A stretch of 64,000 nucleotides of DNA, from positions 65,200 to 129,199 of the forward strand of contig PDUO01000060.1 of NCBI GenBank assembly GCA_003008705.1, in the 5' to 3' direction. Made by a program: the position numbers and the translations under genes. The notes below the pieces were generated by a model. That model was not told where the DNA came from, did no database searches, and worked only from the letters and a program-made list of their open reading frames with translations. Numbering within the stretch: the first letter of the stretch is position 1; the number at the start of each line of letters is the position of its first letter. Source of the stretch: Pezicula radicicola (taxonomy: Eukaryota; Ascomycota; Leotiomycetes; Helotiales; Dermateaceae). This document shows, in pieces, positions 1 to 12,400 of the stretch.

Positions 1-1050
1 GCTTAATAGCCGCACAGCAATAATTATTTTCAACTCTGTTTTATCTAATCTACAAACCTCTATTAGCTCTAAAATAGAAAACCAAAACACTACCTTGATG
101 TAGAACAAGCTTATCTACCCCTTTGTGCGTCAAGTGGCCGCCTAGTCAAGGATTTAAATTAAGCATTCGGGAGATCATCACCAATGGCTAACTCCAAGTA
201 CTTTACGCGTAAGCACAGGCCTAAAATACTTAGAATAAGCTCTCGCTTTACTGATTCGCGCTGTGCACGTACCAATTCTAAGTTGGACGCCATTTGACAC
301 ACAAAGGGATAGGCTAGAAATCGAAAAGTAGAGTTCTATATAGAGAAGTTTTTGTCTACGAGAGAAGCTTAGTCTTACACAGACAATCAATACTCTACAA
401 TCTATCGAAATCAACTATCCTCTACCTCCTACAGTAGCTGCTATAGCACGAGGCTGTACAAGGCCTTCGGACAAGTATAAAAGGAAGCCAAATTGTTGGT
501 TCTATAGCAAGGAAGGACATATATATAGGTAGACTGTCGCAAATATAAGAAGGCACAGAAAGCTACGCAAGAGAATTCGAGTAGTAGTGAGAGCTCTTCG
601 GACGAAGACAAGTACAAGAAGAAGAAAAAGAAGAAGATTTTTATTATTAGAATATTATACTTAGAGAAGTAAAAGAGATTTAAAAAATAAGAAATAAATA
701 ATAAGAATTTTAAATTAAATATCCCTTAGCGCGTCAAGTGTTACATAGGACAAGGATTAAGTACCCCTGGATTCTCCCTGGATTTTTACCACTAAAAATG
801 TATGTATTTTATCGTGTACGTCCGGGGAACCTTCCTGTGCAACACTTAACACACTGGTGGATACTATTATTTCTCTAAGAGCTTAAAATAGAGTCTTATT
901 TAATATATACAAAATAAAATTGAAAGTCCAGCAGAAGAAACCCATAGAAAAGATAATACAATAACAAAGCTACTCCTTAAAGAAGATAAAGAGGAAATTC
1001 AAAACATAGGACCGTATTACATACAAGTTTATACTCGCACAAGAAACCCC
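1..1050. other. gene-free left flank with transposon debris
   Basis: No intact gene is visible. The stretch holds a gag-like relic (listed separately at about 420-660). It also has two short similar segments around 140-170 and 729-760 that share GCGTCAAGTG followed by a similar AAGGATT tail, which may be remnants of a repeat terminus. From 640 to 1050 the sequence is AT-rich and full of stops in all frames. The minus-strand polyketide synthase ends at 1051, so this flank is its downstream border. Confidence 0.5.
420..660 (+). pseudogene. LTR-retrotransposon gag zinc-knuckle relic
   Basis: One frame reads a basic stretch followed by KPNCWFYSKEGHIY. After a one-base shift it continues into a Cys-Arg-Lys-Tyr segment and then an acidic/serine and poly-lysine tail. 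This is the layout of a Copia-type Gag zinc knuckle (Cx2Cx4Hx4C). The second Cys of the knuckle is Tyr (TAT where TGT is expected, a G-to-A change), and the last Cys is reachable only after the frameshift. Both point to a dead copy decayed by transition mutations. No integrase or reverse transcriptase follows. The assignment rests on this one motif and on composition. Confidence 0.5.
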
Positions 1051-4000
1051 TTAGTTTAGGAAACCAATCGCCTTCCAGATGTGAATGTACTTCCGAACCA
1101 CCTCCTCACTAACTGGTCCCACGGCTCTAAGAGACTTAGAATGCTCCAGGGTGTGCTTCGTGTCCAGGACAAGCCCGCCATAAGACATCCGGATATAGGT
1201 GTCGTCTAGGAACTCGAGCAGAGTGGCGGCTGGGTTGTTCTTCTGGGGAGCGGCTCCCACGCGCTTAACCCACTCGTCGAAGGGGATTAAGTTCTTGATG
1301 CCTAGGGCATCTGCTAGGACAGCATTCAACTCCTTCCAGGGCTGGCCAACGGGGTTCTCGAGGTGGTAGAAGCGGTAGGGGGTGTGGTCCGAGAGCACGA
1401 GGTCAGCAAGGGTCGCGGCCATATCATTGACCGGGGTCCAGTAGGCCTCGCCAGGCACGTCGGGCAGGGCGTTCAAGGTCTGCGACGACTTGATAAGGAA
1501 GCCGAAGTGCTCCATGGGGTTCCAGTAGCCGCTCGTCTTGGAACCTGCGATCTGGCCTAGACGGACAACCATAGCACGGAACCGGTCGGGGCTCTTGCGC
1601 AAGGTCTCGTCCACCATGCGCTCGCAACCCCACTTGGCATCTCCGTAGCCGTTGTTGAGAATGCAGTCGATTCCGAACCGCTCTTCGGGTACGAGTACCT
1701 TCTCCTTCTTCCCGTTGCCGTAGAGGCCGACAACACCAATGGACGAGACCATCTGGAAGCTGAACTTAAAAGACTGGGAACGCTGGGAAGCGACATCGCA
1801 TGACAGCTTGATGAGGTTCTTCATGACTTGGAACTGCGACTCGAAACCATCCAGGGCTCGCTTACCGCTCATAGGCCAGGCACTGTGGATGAGATGGGTA
1901 GCAGTGCCCACAAGTCGTTCATACACATCGGGCTCGAGACCCAGCATGGGCTTCGAGGTGTCGGTCTGAAAAACGGCCAGCTTATGCTTGAGGGCCTCGG
2001 GGTAGTGGATCCCCTTATCCCTCATGGCCTTGATCTGGCGCTTGTAGGGCTCCTCTCGGTGCTGGCGGTTGAGACAAACGACCGTCTTCACATCGGGCAG
2101 CTGTGCGATGTGGTAGGCCAAGTGCCCTCCCAAGCTTCCTGAAGCACCCGTGATCAGAACAACTTTTTCATCATCCTTTGGCGAGGGTGCTGAGGCAGAA
2201 GGCTGGGCCGGTCCCGAGTATCCGGCTGTGTACTTGGCGACAAGTTCGTCAACAGCCTTCTCCCGAGCTGCCAGGGCGGCCGTTTCGGCCGGAGTACGCT
2301 GCGGCGACACACCGTTTTTCTTTGGCTGTTCGTCACTCTCTACAGCCGCGGCTGGCCTGCTGCTTTCGTTGGCGGCATCCTCTCCCACCAGGGCCGTCTT
2401 TAGCAAGCCCACGGTGGGACACTCGAGGAGCAGAGACTCGTGCTTGATGTCAAGCTCCAGCTCGTCCCTGAACCGACTAACAATAACAAGGGAGAGCAGT
2501 GAGTCAATGCCGGCGTCGGCAAAATTGGTATCGCTCGTGAGATCCTCAACTGCGACTCCGCTTTCTTCTGAGATGACCTGGAGAGCCCGGTTGAAGTCGA
2601 AGCCCATGGACACCTCTTTCTGCGAGTTAACCGCGTCGCCGTTTGTCGAAGGAGGGCTCGAAAGGGAAAGTTCAACGCTCGAAGCGACAGACTCCTGGGC
2701 AGTGGAGGTGGAGGTCGGGGTTATGGCTCCGGAAGAAGTAGAACTAGAAGCACTGCTTTCTCCTCCGAAGAACGACTTGAGCTCGCCCACCGTGGGATAC
2801 TCAAAGAGCAGCGCGTTGAAGTCGACTTCTTGGTCGAGCTCCTCCTTGAAACGGGCCGAGATAGTTAGGCCGAGGAGAGAATCGATACCGATGTCGGCGA
2901 AAACGGTGCTGTCGGTCAAGTCGGCCACGGAAAGGCCACTCTCCTCGGCGACAACTGCTAGGACCTTCGCGATCTTGCCAGACTGGGACTTGTCAGAGGT
3001 GACCTGAGAATCCTTGGATTCAGGAATGGGAGCCGGGGCAGGAGCGTAAGTGGCAGCAGGGGTCTTGGGCGCACTCTTGGCCTGAGTAGGAGGAGCAGCG
3101 GCCGGAGTAGGAGCCTTCTGTGCTGGCAATTGCTTCTGGGACTTGGCGCCACTTTCAATCGACAAAATGACCTGCAAGACTCGTCGGGCTACACATTGGA
3201 TCTGGAGGAGTGAGTTAGTTAGGTCAGAGTGCTTGATTTTGCTGGAAGAGAGAAAGAAATGCCAAGACGAACCGCTATGTGCCCGAAATAGGCGGCGACT
3301 TTGTCCTTGCTGTTCAAGACCACAACATCACCGTGCCACAAATTATCCTCGCCCTCCTTCATGCGCGTGTAAGTCGTGTACTCCTCTTGGACATCAATGG
3401 GTTCGAACAGTTGGAGTGAGCTCCAGCCATGGTTCATGAACACATCCCCATCCAGGTCGGCGTAATCATTGCAGTTCATGATAAAACCGCAGGACTGCGA
3501 GAGGGCATCGATCACGCCCGGGTGGGTGTGGAAGCTGCCGCTCCTCTTCACCGTGGCAAAGCTGAGACGACTGGAGGCCTCTAGAGTATTGGAGTTGAGA
3601 AGAACCTCGCCGGCTGCCTTGTAGTCGGGGTGGAACCGTGCAAGCGGCCGAATAGCGCGATAACACATGGGGCCGGTGTAGCGGGCCACTGCCCCCGACA
3701 GGATTCCGTCTCGGAGGGTTTGGAGCTTTTGCTTCAGGTCAGGGAGATTCTTCTGGAGGGTTTGTTGAAGAGATCTGTCCTTGAAGATGATCCTGCAATG
3801 GGCGTGCTCCTGCAATTTCTGCTTGTTCTGTTATCCAGTTAGTTGGTGTGCCGTCTAGGAGAGAGAGAGACAGAGAAAGACCTACATCAAAGGATACGAA
3901 TTTGATAGTAGCGGAATCAGATGACCATTCAACCTCAGAATGGGCTTGCATGAGCTGTTTTGTTGCACCGGCCCGCAGGATCAGTGCTTTGAGAATCGTC

Positions 4001-7000
4001 ATGTCTGTCACATCCACAATATCCTTTACGTGGCCAGGTCGGTATCGCTGAAGAAAGTAGGTACCAAGACTCAGCGCAATATCTGCCCAGACTGACGGCG
4101 TACACAGCGGAATTCCATCAACCTCGTGTCCCTGTACAATCGGGCTCAGGTCCGGGCGGGTGATATCGGCCTCGACAACCAGGTGAACTCCACTGGCGCT
4201 CTCGGTCTCTTCGACCACCCTGTGGATAGTTGTAGAGTCAAGTCTTGCGCCACCACCACCGTTGATCACCAGCGGAGGGTCGCCCTTGCGCAGGGACCAG
4301 TCATTGGTGTAAGTGAGCCAATAGTCCTTCAAGTCCCAGCTATACGCTGGCAACGACAGCACGTTGTGCGAAGCCTTGAAGCCGGCATGGTATGCTGTCC
4401 AACGGATGTCGGCACCTGCCGCGTACATCTGTTTCATTGTTGTGCTGAGGACTGACCAAGCCGACCTGCCACGCTGCGACGAGGCAAGCGTAGGAACTTG
4501 TGAGCCTAGAACGGCCCGCACCATACCTCCCATGGCCGGGTGGGGACCGATTTCGAGCGTCATGGTAGCCTCGTTGATGAGCTTGGCGCTGCGTCCTGCT
4601 AGGAGTGCCTGAATCATGTTGACAGGTTGGCGAGAGTGCTGGGCTAGGTAATCGGGTCCAAAAACGCCTTCTTCTTGTACAATGCTACCATCCAGCGGAC
4701 ACAGCACGGGCAGCTTGGGCTTGGAGAAGGTAACGCTCCGGGCGACTTCCTTTAGGTCCGAAAGCATGGGGTCCATCTGACAGGAGTGGAAGGCGAAGGG
4801 GACTTTGAGAAGTGTCGTCTTTCTGCCAGCATCGGTAAGAATTGTCTTCACCTCAGAGATGGCCTCGTTAGATCCGGCGAGGACGGTCTCGACGGGCGAG
4901 TTTACACAAGCAAACTCGATGGTGTCCTTGGCATCTCCCAGGGCGGCTGTGATCTCATCAACTGAACCCCTGACGACGAGCATAGCATGGGTGTCGCGTG
5001 TGCACTTTTTCTGGAGGAATTCGGCTCTCTTGCCCACAAGGTAGATGGTATCCGCGTCCGAGAGTACACTAGCGTAGTTGAGAGCGGCATACTCGCCCAA
5101 GCTGTGGCTGACAACAGCGATGGGGACGATGTTCCATGATTCCCAGAGCTTTCCCAACGCGATCTGCATGCAGGTGCTTGCCAGCTGAACCGCGACAGGC
5201 GCAAAGGTGTTGATGTCTTGCTCCTCGCCGGCTTGGATGACGGGCAGCATCGATGGGAAGCCCAGGCTCTGGCAGATCTGGTCCAGCCGGTGCATTTCCT
5301 TACGGAAGAGACCGACGTGGGCCAGGAGCTCCTTGCCCATGCCGGGAAACTGTGCGCCCTGGCCGGTGAAGGTGAAGACGAACTTCGGGGCCGTCTTGGG
5401 CCTCGTTGCTCCGGCATTGTTCTGGAGGGCCGTCTCGATCTGCGTGCAAAGCTCTTCGGCGCGCGAGCCAGAAAGCATAACACGGTGCTGATGATGCAGG
5501 CGACGTGCCGTCGTTGTGTACGACAGCTGTCCCAGGGGGACATTTGGATTCTGTTTTAAGTAGGCGAGCAAGGCCTTGAGGTTACCCTGAATAGATGTGC
5601 CACTTTTAGCCGACACTGCAACGAGGTGAACGTCTCGTGGGTCGACATCAGTGGACTCGGGTCTGAGCGGTGCATCTTCCAGCAAAATGGCCGTGTTACC
5701 ACCCGCGGCACCGAAGTTGTTGACGAGCGCTCTTCTGGGCTTGGATGGGTCGGAACTCCTTTCCCACGGGGTTGGTTGCAAGGGGATGTGTACATTTCGT
5801 TCCGCGAGGTCAGTCGGGAACTTGCGGTTGATTTTTGTCTTGATTCCGCAGTTTGGAGCAATCATGTTCTTCTGCATCATCAACAGTACCTTGATAAGGG
5901 CTGATGATCCTGAGGAAGCCTCACCGTGGCCAACATTGGCTTTACAAGAACCTAGATAGAGAGCTTCATCCTTCGATCTACTGCGTGGGACCTCAGACAG
6001 CGGCGGTGCGAAGGTCGACAGAACACTAGACATTTCCGTAGCATCACCGACTTGGGTCCCCGTTCCGTGCATTTCAACGTAGCTGATTGAGTAAGGATCT
6101 ACGACGCCCTGGTTTAGGACCTTACTAAAAGCAGCACGCTGGGCACCAGCGTGGGGTCGTGTAATGGACTCGGACTCGGACGAGTGGTTTGTGTAGGTAT
6201 CCAGGATAACGCCCAATATAGGATCGTTGTCGGCAATAGCATCGTCAAGACGTTTGATCACGAGAGTACCGACACCTTCTCCTCGGCAGTATCCATCGGC
6301 ACTATCATCAAAGGTCTTGCAGTTGCCTGTGCGTGAAAGGAAGTGCCCTCGGTCAAGACCGGCGTGGGGATCCGGGTTTGTCATGATGTTGGTTCCGCCG
6401 GCAATAGCAGTGTCAATATCGCCTCTCCATAGCGCATTACAGGCGATATGAACGGCAGATAGCGCAGATGAACAGGCGGTATCAATTGCGTAACTAGGGC
6501 CGCTGAACTTGTAGAAGAAGTTGATACGGCCCGGAATGAAGGCTCGGTTTCCTCCTGGGATCAGGTACGTGTCGATGTCTTGGGTGCTATTCGTCTCGGC
6601 CCAATCGTTAGCCGTCACACCCATAAACACACCGACTCGGTCGGGCCGGGTGGAGGGGGTAGCATCAGAAACGATACCGGACTGCTCGATGGCCTCGTGA
6701 ACGCTCATCAGGGCAAGGCGCTGAGCGGGATCAATCTGTGGCGCCTCGCGGGGTGAAATGCTAAAGAAACGTGCGTCAAACAGGCCGGCATCATCAATCC
6801 AGCAACCCCATGGAACCCCCCCGGTGTTCTTCTTCTTCAGTGTGAGGTCAATGTGAGTATTGACGTCCCATCGACGCGGTGGAACGGACTTGTGCACATC
6901 CAGGCCTTGGTACAGGATATCCCAGAAGGCTTCGGTCGAGTTAGCACCACCGGGGAAGCGTCCCGACATGCCAATGATGGCAAGCTTGGGAGTCTTGGGA

Positions 7001-8241
7001 TTAGGAGGCGAAGTCTCAGGAAGACCAGACTTCTGCTGGGCTGCGGGTGGGGGTGGGGGAAGCACCAACGAGGCCAGCGGTGTCGACTTGAAGGTGTTGT
7101 AGACAAGTCGGTCGACTGTAGTAGCGATGGGAATCATTTCGAATGACTTTGGGTTCACAGCCTCGATGTGAACCTGCAGTTGATCGAGCAGGGTGGGGAA
7201 GTGCATCGGTTGGGCCACGATGGCATCCACAGCAGCCTTCAAGCGGCTCGCGAAATCAGGCTCCTTGATCATAGCACCGGTGCTTGACAGGAATGGAATC
7301 TGCTCGGAGCGCTCATCATCGCTGGCCGAGCCCAAGCCTTCAACGATTTCGTTGACGTTGGCTTCTGTATATAGATGGGGAGCATGGAGGGGTCCGTGTA
7401 CAGGAAGCTTCTTGGATCTGATGCCTTTAAACTCCTCCGATTCAACCAGGCGTGCAAGTGAGCTTGGTGACCCGCTCACAGTGATGGTGTTGGAAGAAAA
7501 CGCGCTGATGTAAGGCCTGGCGGTCAACGGCAGGGCCTAGAAGGATGGGGAAAGCAAGGTCAGTCACCAGAACAGCTAGCTAGTCAACCCCAGATAATGA
7601 AGGAATACTCACAGTTCGTTCACAGTACTTGATCAAGGCTTCAGAAGCCGTGTCTCTGCTAACAAGTATGGACCAGTTTCCTTCAAATTCTTCTTGTGAT
7701 GTTCGTGGCACAAGTCGATTTGCTGTCTCAGCCGCTTGCAAGCCCGTTCGGAATGCTGCTATGACGGCATCCACAGCCCTGGGAATCAGACCAAGCGTGG
7801 TTCGGCTGGAGCATACAGCAGCAGCAGGTAGACCTCCGAGGCAAAGACCCATAGTTATGAGCTCTCCTCCTCCATGGTACCAAGTGTCTGCTTGCCTGTG
7901 TAATGAATGAATGAATAAGCAGATAACTGGTTAGGACTTGCTTTTGCTTACCTGATGAAAGTCGCAAGCTCGTAGATGCAACTGACGGCCGTATCAATGG
8001 CGAGACATCGCCTGGCACCGGTTTGGTTCGACAAGATTAGGTCATTGAGATTGGTAAACCGCGGAATATCGTTCCTGACATCGACTGGCAGCTTGTAGGT
8101 CTCATTTCGAACAGCAGCGTACGCCTTCACAAGGAAGTCCTCCACGGCTGGGTTATTCCGAACTTGGAACAACTCTTTCCAGTGCGGTCTTAGATCGCAC
8201 GTCTGGTCGCCGAAAATACACAGCTTCAGTTGATCTGCCAT
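1051..8241 (-). CDS. non-reducing polyketide synthase, SAT-KS-MAT-PT-ACP-ACP-R
   Basis: Iterative type I synthase that builds and cyclises an aromatic polyketide, probably cytosolic. Five exons join in frame (introns 7896-7951, 7537-7612, 3828-3885 and 3202-3272, all GT..AG) to give about 2309 residues from the ATG at 8241. SAT covers residues 1-360 with GLCLGG (Cys about 115). KS begins near 375 (DTACSS Cys about 546; His in HGTG and NVGHGE). MAT has SHSLG (Ser about 1003) and PT has its His in GHEVDG (about 1328) and Asp in HPGVIDA (about 1515). Two ACPs carry GIDSLL serines near 1701 and 1827. The C-terminal reductase starts near 1938 with TGASGSLGG and has a YGDAK (YxxxK) site. There is no methyltransferase and no thioesterase, so release as an aldehyde or alcohol is expected. 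It faces the HR-PKS across a shared promoter, and the active SAT Cys suggests it accepts that enzyme's chain. Confidence 0.95.
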
Positions 8242-9466
8242 ATTCAATCAAGTCTTTCGTAGCGGTTCTCCTGGCAAAGTCTAACTCCTAGTAAATGAGC
8301 TGCTTGTTTCTGTAGAGCTAACATAGAAATCACAGTCGTGGGGTTTCTCATTGATATGCATCGTCTCTAGGACTAGACGCTTCAACTTAAAAGTGAGGCC
8401 CGGGGCCGTAAATCGAGGGCTGCCCCGACCATGTTTCCCGGCCCCGAGCCGAGTGTTGTGTTTAACCAGAACCTTTCGCATTGTAAGGTACCGTGCAAGC
8501 AACGCAAGGTGAAGGGATGGCCAATTACAAATTGCCCTAGTGTTTCCCGGAGGAATCGAGGCTTGTTTCCGCCACGGACGGGAGCTATAACGTACAAGGG
8601 AAAGTAGATAGTAATCGCCGCTTAGGGCTTATCTCAGATTTAGACGCCTTGGCTGAAAAGGCGAAAATAAAGCTAAATATAAAAGTAAGATTTTATAGCT
8701 CCTATAAACTCTCTAACTAATTAGAGGATAAGGATAGTTTTTAAACTTAGATTATTTAGAAATATAATTAAATTATAAGAAATTACTTTTTATAAGTAGA
8801 AAGTTCTTTTTTATTATAAATTTATACTTTTAAAATTAATACTTTAATTTTAAAATAATATAATATTAATTTCATATATTATAAGTAAAAAGGATTACTT
8901 ATTAATATATTAATTTTAATCCTATAAGCTTTTTATTTAAATAAGTAAACTTAGCTATGATTTAAACTTAAACCTATTTTACTTTTACGTCTATTTTGCT
9001 TCCGCCGACTACAAGCGAACGCGACGTAGAGAGGCTCTAGAACAAACTAAACAGCCGCCGACGGCTAGTTCGTATTATTGGTTGTATCCACTTGCGCCAC
9101 AACCGAGGTCTTCCGAAAAAGCTTCTAATAAACCAACCAATGGGGGAATCCCGTGGATATCTTATACCTTAGTCAGCTCACCTCGATGATGACCCGGCGA
9201 AGATACCACGCCGTAAAATCAGATAACGTACCGAACGGATAGGGCCCGTGGGGGAATCCAACTCTTGGTCTCAATTGACACAGGGACTCGAAAGTCAGGG
9301 TCCTAAGTACGCCATTGAGTTAATCCTCATATGTAGAAGCCCGGGACTGTCCTCGACATTCATGGCCGTTGTTGTAAATATATAATAGATTCCAATATAT
9401 ATTCACCCACGGTGTAGCAATCTTGTTATCCGTTCAACATACATTTGACCTAGATACATACCAAGA
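8242..9466. promoter_or_regulatory. divergent PKS promoter region carrying a decayed repeat
   Basis: This 1.2 kb spacer separates the start codons of the two divergently transcribed PKSs, so both promoters must lie here. The outer parts (8242-8640 and 9010-9466) have normal base composition. The middle, 8660-9006, is very AT-rich and bounded by imperfect inverted repeats (listed separately). A TATA-like AAATATATAATAG lies near 9375-9390, about 80 bp before the HR-PKS ATG. No reliable regulator-binding palindrome was identified. Confidence 0.5.
8660..9006. repeat. RIP-decayed inverted-repeat element (MITE-like) in the PKS promoter
   Basis: The left end begins GGCGAAAATAAAG and the reverse complement of the right end begins GGCGGAAGCAAAAT. 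After both comes a similar TAxAxxTAAAAGTAA block. Most differences between the two arms are transitions (G/A or C/T), and the interior is almost pure A+T. This matches a short inverted-repeat transposon mutated by repeat-induced point mutation. No clear target-site duplication was seen, so the family is unknown. Confidence 0.45.
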
Positions 9467-12400
9467 ATGGCTGAGTACGACTCCATTGCCGTCGTCGGTC
9501 TGTCGTGCAGGCTGCCCGGCGAAGGCGATACCCTCGAGAACTTTTGGCAATCAATTTGCGCGGGTGAATGTAAGTATTGTATTTTCTCCTCCATCGACTG
9601 CTCACTCTTACTGACGTGTGTCCAATCCCCAGCGGCATGGAGTGAGATACCCCAGGAACGCTTCAACATGGACAGTTTCTGGTCGCCAAACAAGAGGCGA
9701 GCCACAAGCGCTGCCAAAGGCGCTCACTTCTTGCGAGAGGACCTCTCCAGATTCGACGCAGGCTTCTTCGGCCTCCCAAAACACGACGTCGACGCCATGG
9801 ACCCCCAACAGCGCATCATGATGGAGGTGACGTACGAGGCTCTGGAACGGGCCGGTCTTCCCCTACATCAAATTGCTGGGACGCGAACTGGAGTCTTTAT
9901 GGGAAATACTACAACCGACTACCGCGATATGATCTGTAGAGACCTCGATAACGCGCCGCAGTATACATTCACGGGCACATGCCCGGCCTCGATGGCCAAC
10001 AGATTATCTTGGTTATGGGACTTAAGGGGCCCATCCTTCCCGGTGAACACGGCCTGCTCATCCAGTATGGTTGCGTTGCATCTCGCGTGCCAAAGTCTAC
10101 GGACAGGCGAGTCCGATACTGCGATAGTGGGAGCCAGCAGCTGTCTAATGACCCCTGAGATGTTCATTTTCCTGTCCAGCCACGGGTTCCTTTCCCCTGA
10201 CGGGAAGTGTAAGAGTTTCGACGAGTCTGCTGACGGCTACGGCCGCGGTGAGGGATTCGGATGTATTATTTTAAAGCGTACAAGTGATGCTATTGCCGCA
10301 GGCGACCCAATCAGAGCAATCATCCGTGGAACTGGTTCGAACCAAGACGGCCGAACCAAGGGGCTTACGATGCCGAGTGCAGAAGCACAAATGAGTTTGA
10401 TCGAAGAGGTCTACCAGAAGGCTGGTTTGGACTTTAGCACAACGGCATACGTCGAAGCTCATGTATGTCTCCCTGGCTTCTTTTCCCTTCCCCCTCCCTT
10501 TCAGTCTGCTAATTGGTGATGTTTACTTCGCAGGGCACCGGCACCCAGGCTGGCGATCAAGGCGAAATGCAGGCCCTGGCGGGTAGCATAGCTGCATCAC
10601 ATAGCGCAGAGAACAAACTGATTGTGGGATCCGTAAAATCCAATGTTGGTTAACTCCCGTTCTCGAAATTTTAGGTTTACCTTATTCTAACCACTTGAGT
10701 TCCAGATTGGCCATCTTGAAGCCGCGGCTGGAATCGCGGGTATCATCAAGGCAGTGCTTATGCTTGAGGCCGGCGTGATTCCCCCGAACATCCATTTCAA
10801 GAACCCTAACCCAAAGATTCAATGGGACAAGTGGAACGTGCGGGTTCCGACAGAACTGACCCCGTGGCCCACGGATGGTGTGCGCCGCATTAGCATCAAC
10901 TCGTTTGGCTACGGTGGATCAAACGCACATGCGATCCTAGACGATGCACATCACTATTTGAAGGCTAGAAAGCTTGCTGTTAACGGGCATACTTCAAATG
11001 GTGTTAACGGCACGAATGGTGTTAACGGACATGCTTCGAATGGCGTCAACGGACATGCTTCGAATGGTGTCAACGGCATGAATGGCGTCAACGGACATGC
11101 TTCGAATGGTGTCAACGGCACGAATGGTGTTAACGGACATGCTTCGAATGGTGCCAACGGCACGAATGGTGTCAACGGTACAAATGGTGTCAAGGGCACG
11201 AACGGTGTCAACGGCACGAATGGCATTGTGGCGAAAATAAATGGTCATGCGGCTAACCTGGACCGTCCCAGGCCTCGCCTGTTTGTCTGGAGCGCGCAGG
11301 ACAAGGACGGACTCGAGCGAATCGAGCAGCCGCTTGCCAAGTACATCCAAACCAAGGTCGCCGGGTATCAGAGCGACAACCCGGATAACAAGCACAAGAC
11401 CGAGGAATTTATGGCCCAGCTGGCTTACACAATAGGCGAGCGAAGGTCACGTCTCCAGTGGAAGACGTATGCCACTTCCTCGTCGCCAGAAGAGCTCATC
11501 GCCTCTCTGACCGCGAAAGACGACGAGAGTCGTGCGCCGGTGGGCAAGTCCTCCAGAAGCCCTCGGATTGGGTTTGTGTTCACGGGCCAGGGCGCCCAGT
11601 GGCCGCGGATGGGAGTAGAGCTCATGGCGTATAAGGTCTTCAGGGAGAGTGTAGAGGCAGCTGACAGGCATCTTCAACAGGCCTGTGGATGCACCTGGTC
11701 GGTGACAGAGGAGCTGCTCAAGAACAAGACGACATCGCTAATAAACCAAGCTCTGTACAGCCACGGTCTCTCTTCCATCCTGCAAATCGCTCTCGTGGAC
11801 TTGCTCAGGTCCTGGAATATAGTGCCCACTGCCGTCGTGGGCCACTCAGGGGGCGAGATCGCTGGCTCGTATGCTTCTGGTAGGCTCAGTAAGAAGGACG
11901 CATGGGAGGTTGCTTACTATCGGGGTTTCGTCGCGGCGAGGATAAAGATCAAGGCGCCTGAAATCGATGGCGCGATGATGGCCGTCGGGCTGTCACACGA
12001 GGTAGCAGAAGAATGGATCTCCAAGGTCACAGATGGGAAACTGGTCGTCGCCTGCATCAACTCCCCAACCAGTACCACCATTGCGGGAGACAGTACGGGT
12101 ATCAACCAGCTTCTTGGCATGCTTACGGCGGCAAATATTTTTGCAAAAAAGTTGATGGTCGATACTGCATATCACTCACACCACATGGCGATCTTGGCCG
12201 ACGAATACCGTGCCCTCACAGCCAATATCAAGCCTATCGTTGCTCCTGTAGGCGATTGCGCCATGTACTCGACCGTCACCGGCGGCGTGATCGAATCCAG
12301 TCAGCTGGGTGTCGACCACTGGGTTGCTAGTATCACTGCGCCTGTCCAATTCTCCAAGGCAGTCTACGACATGGTCCGCCCGTTCAGGGGCGACAAGCGA

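Noticed and set aside
2150..3007. 285-codon plus-strand frame rich in Ser/Ala opposite the nrPKS
   Set aside because: It is antisense to the two ACP domains and the reductase start, which are clearly coding on the minus strand.
10954..11226. minus-strand frame of repeated Pro-Leu-Thr-Pro-Phe units
   Set aside because: Antisense translation of the HR-PKS Asn-Gly repeat.
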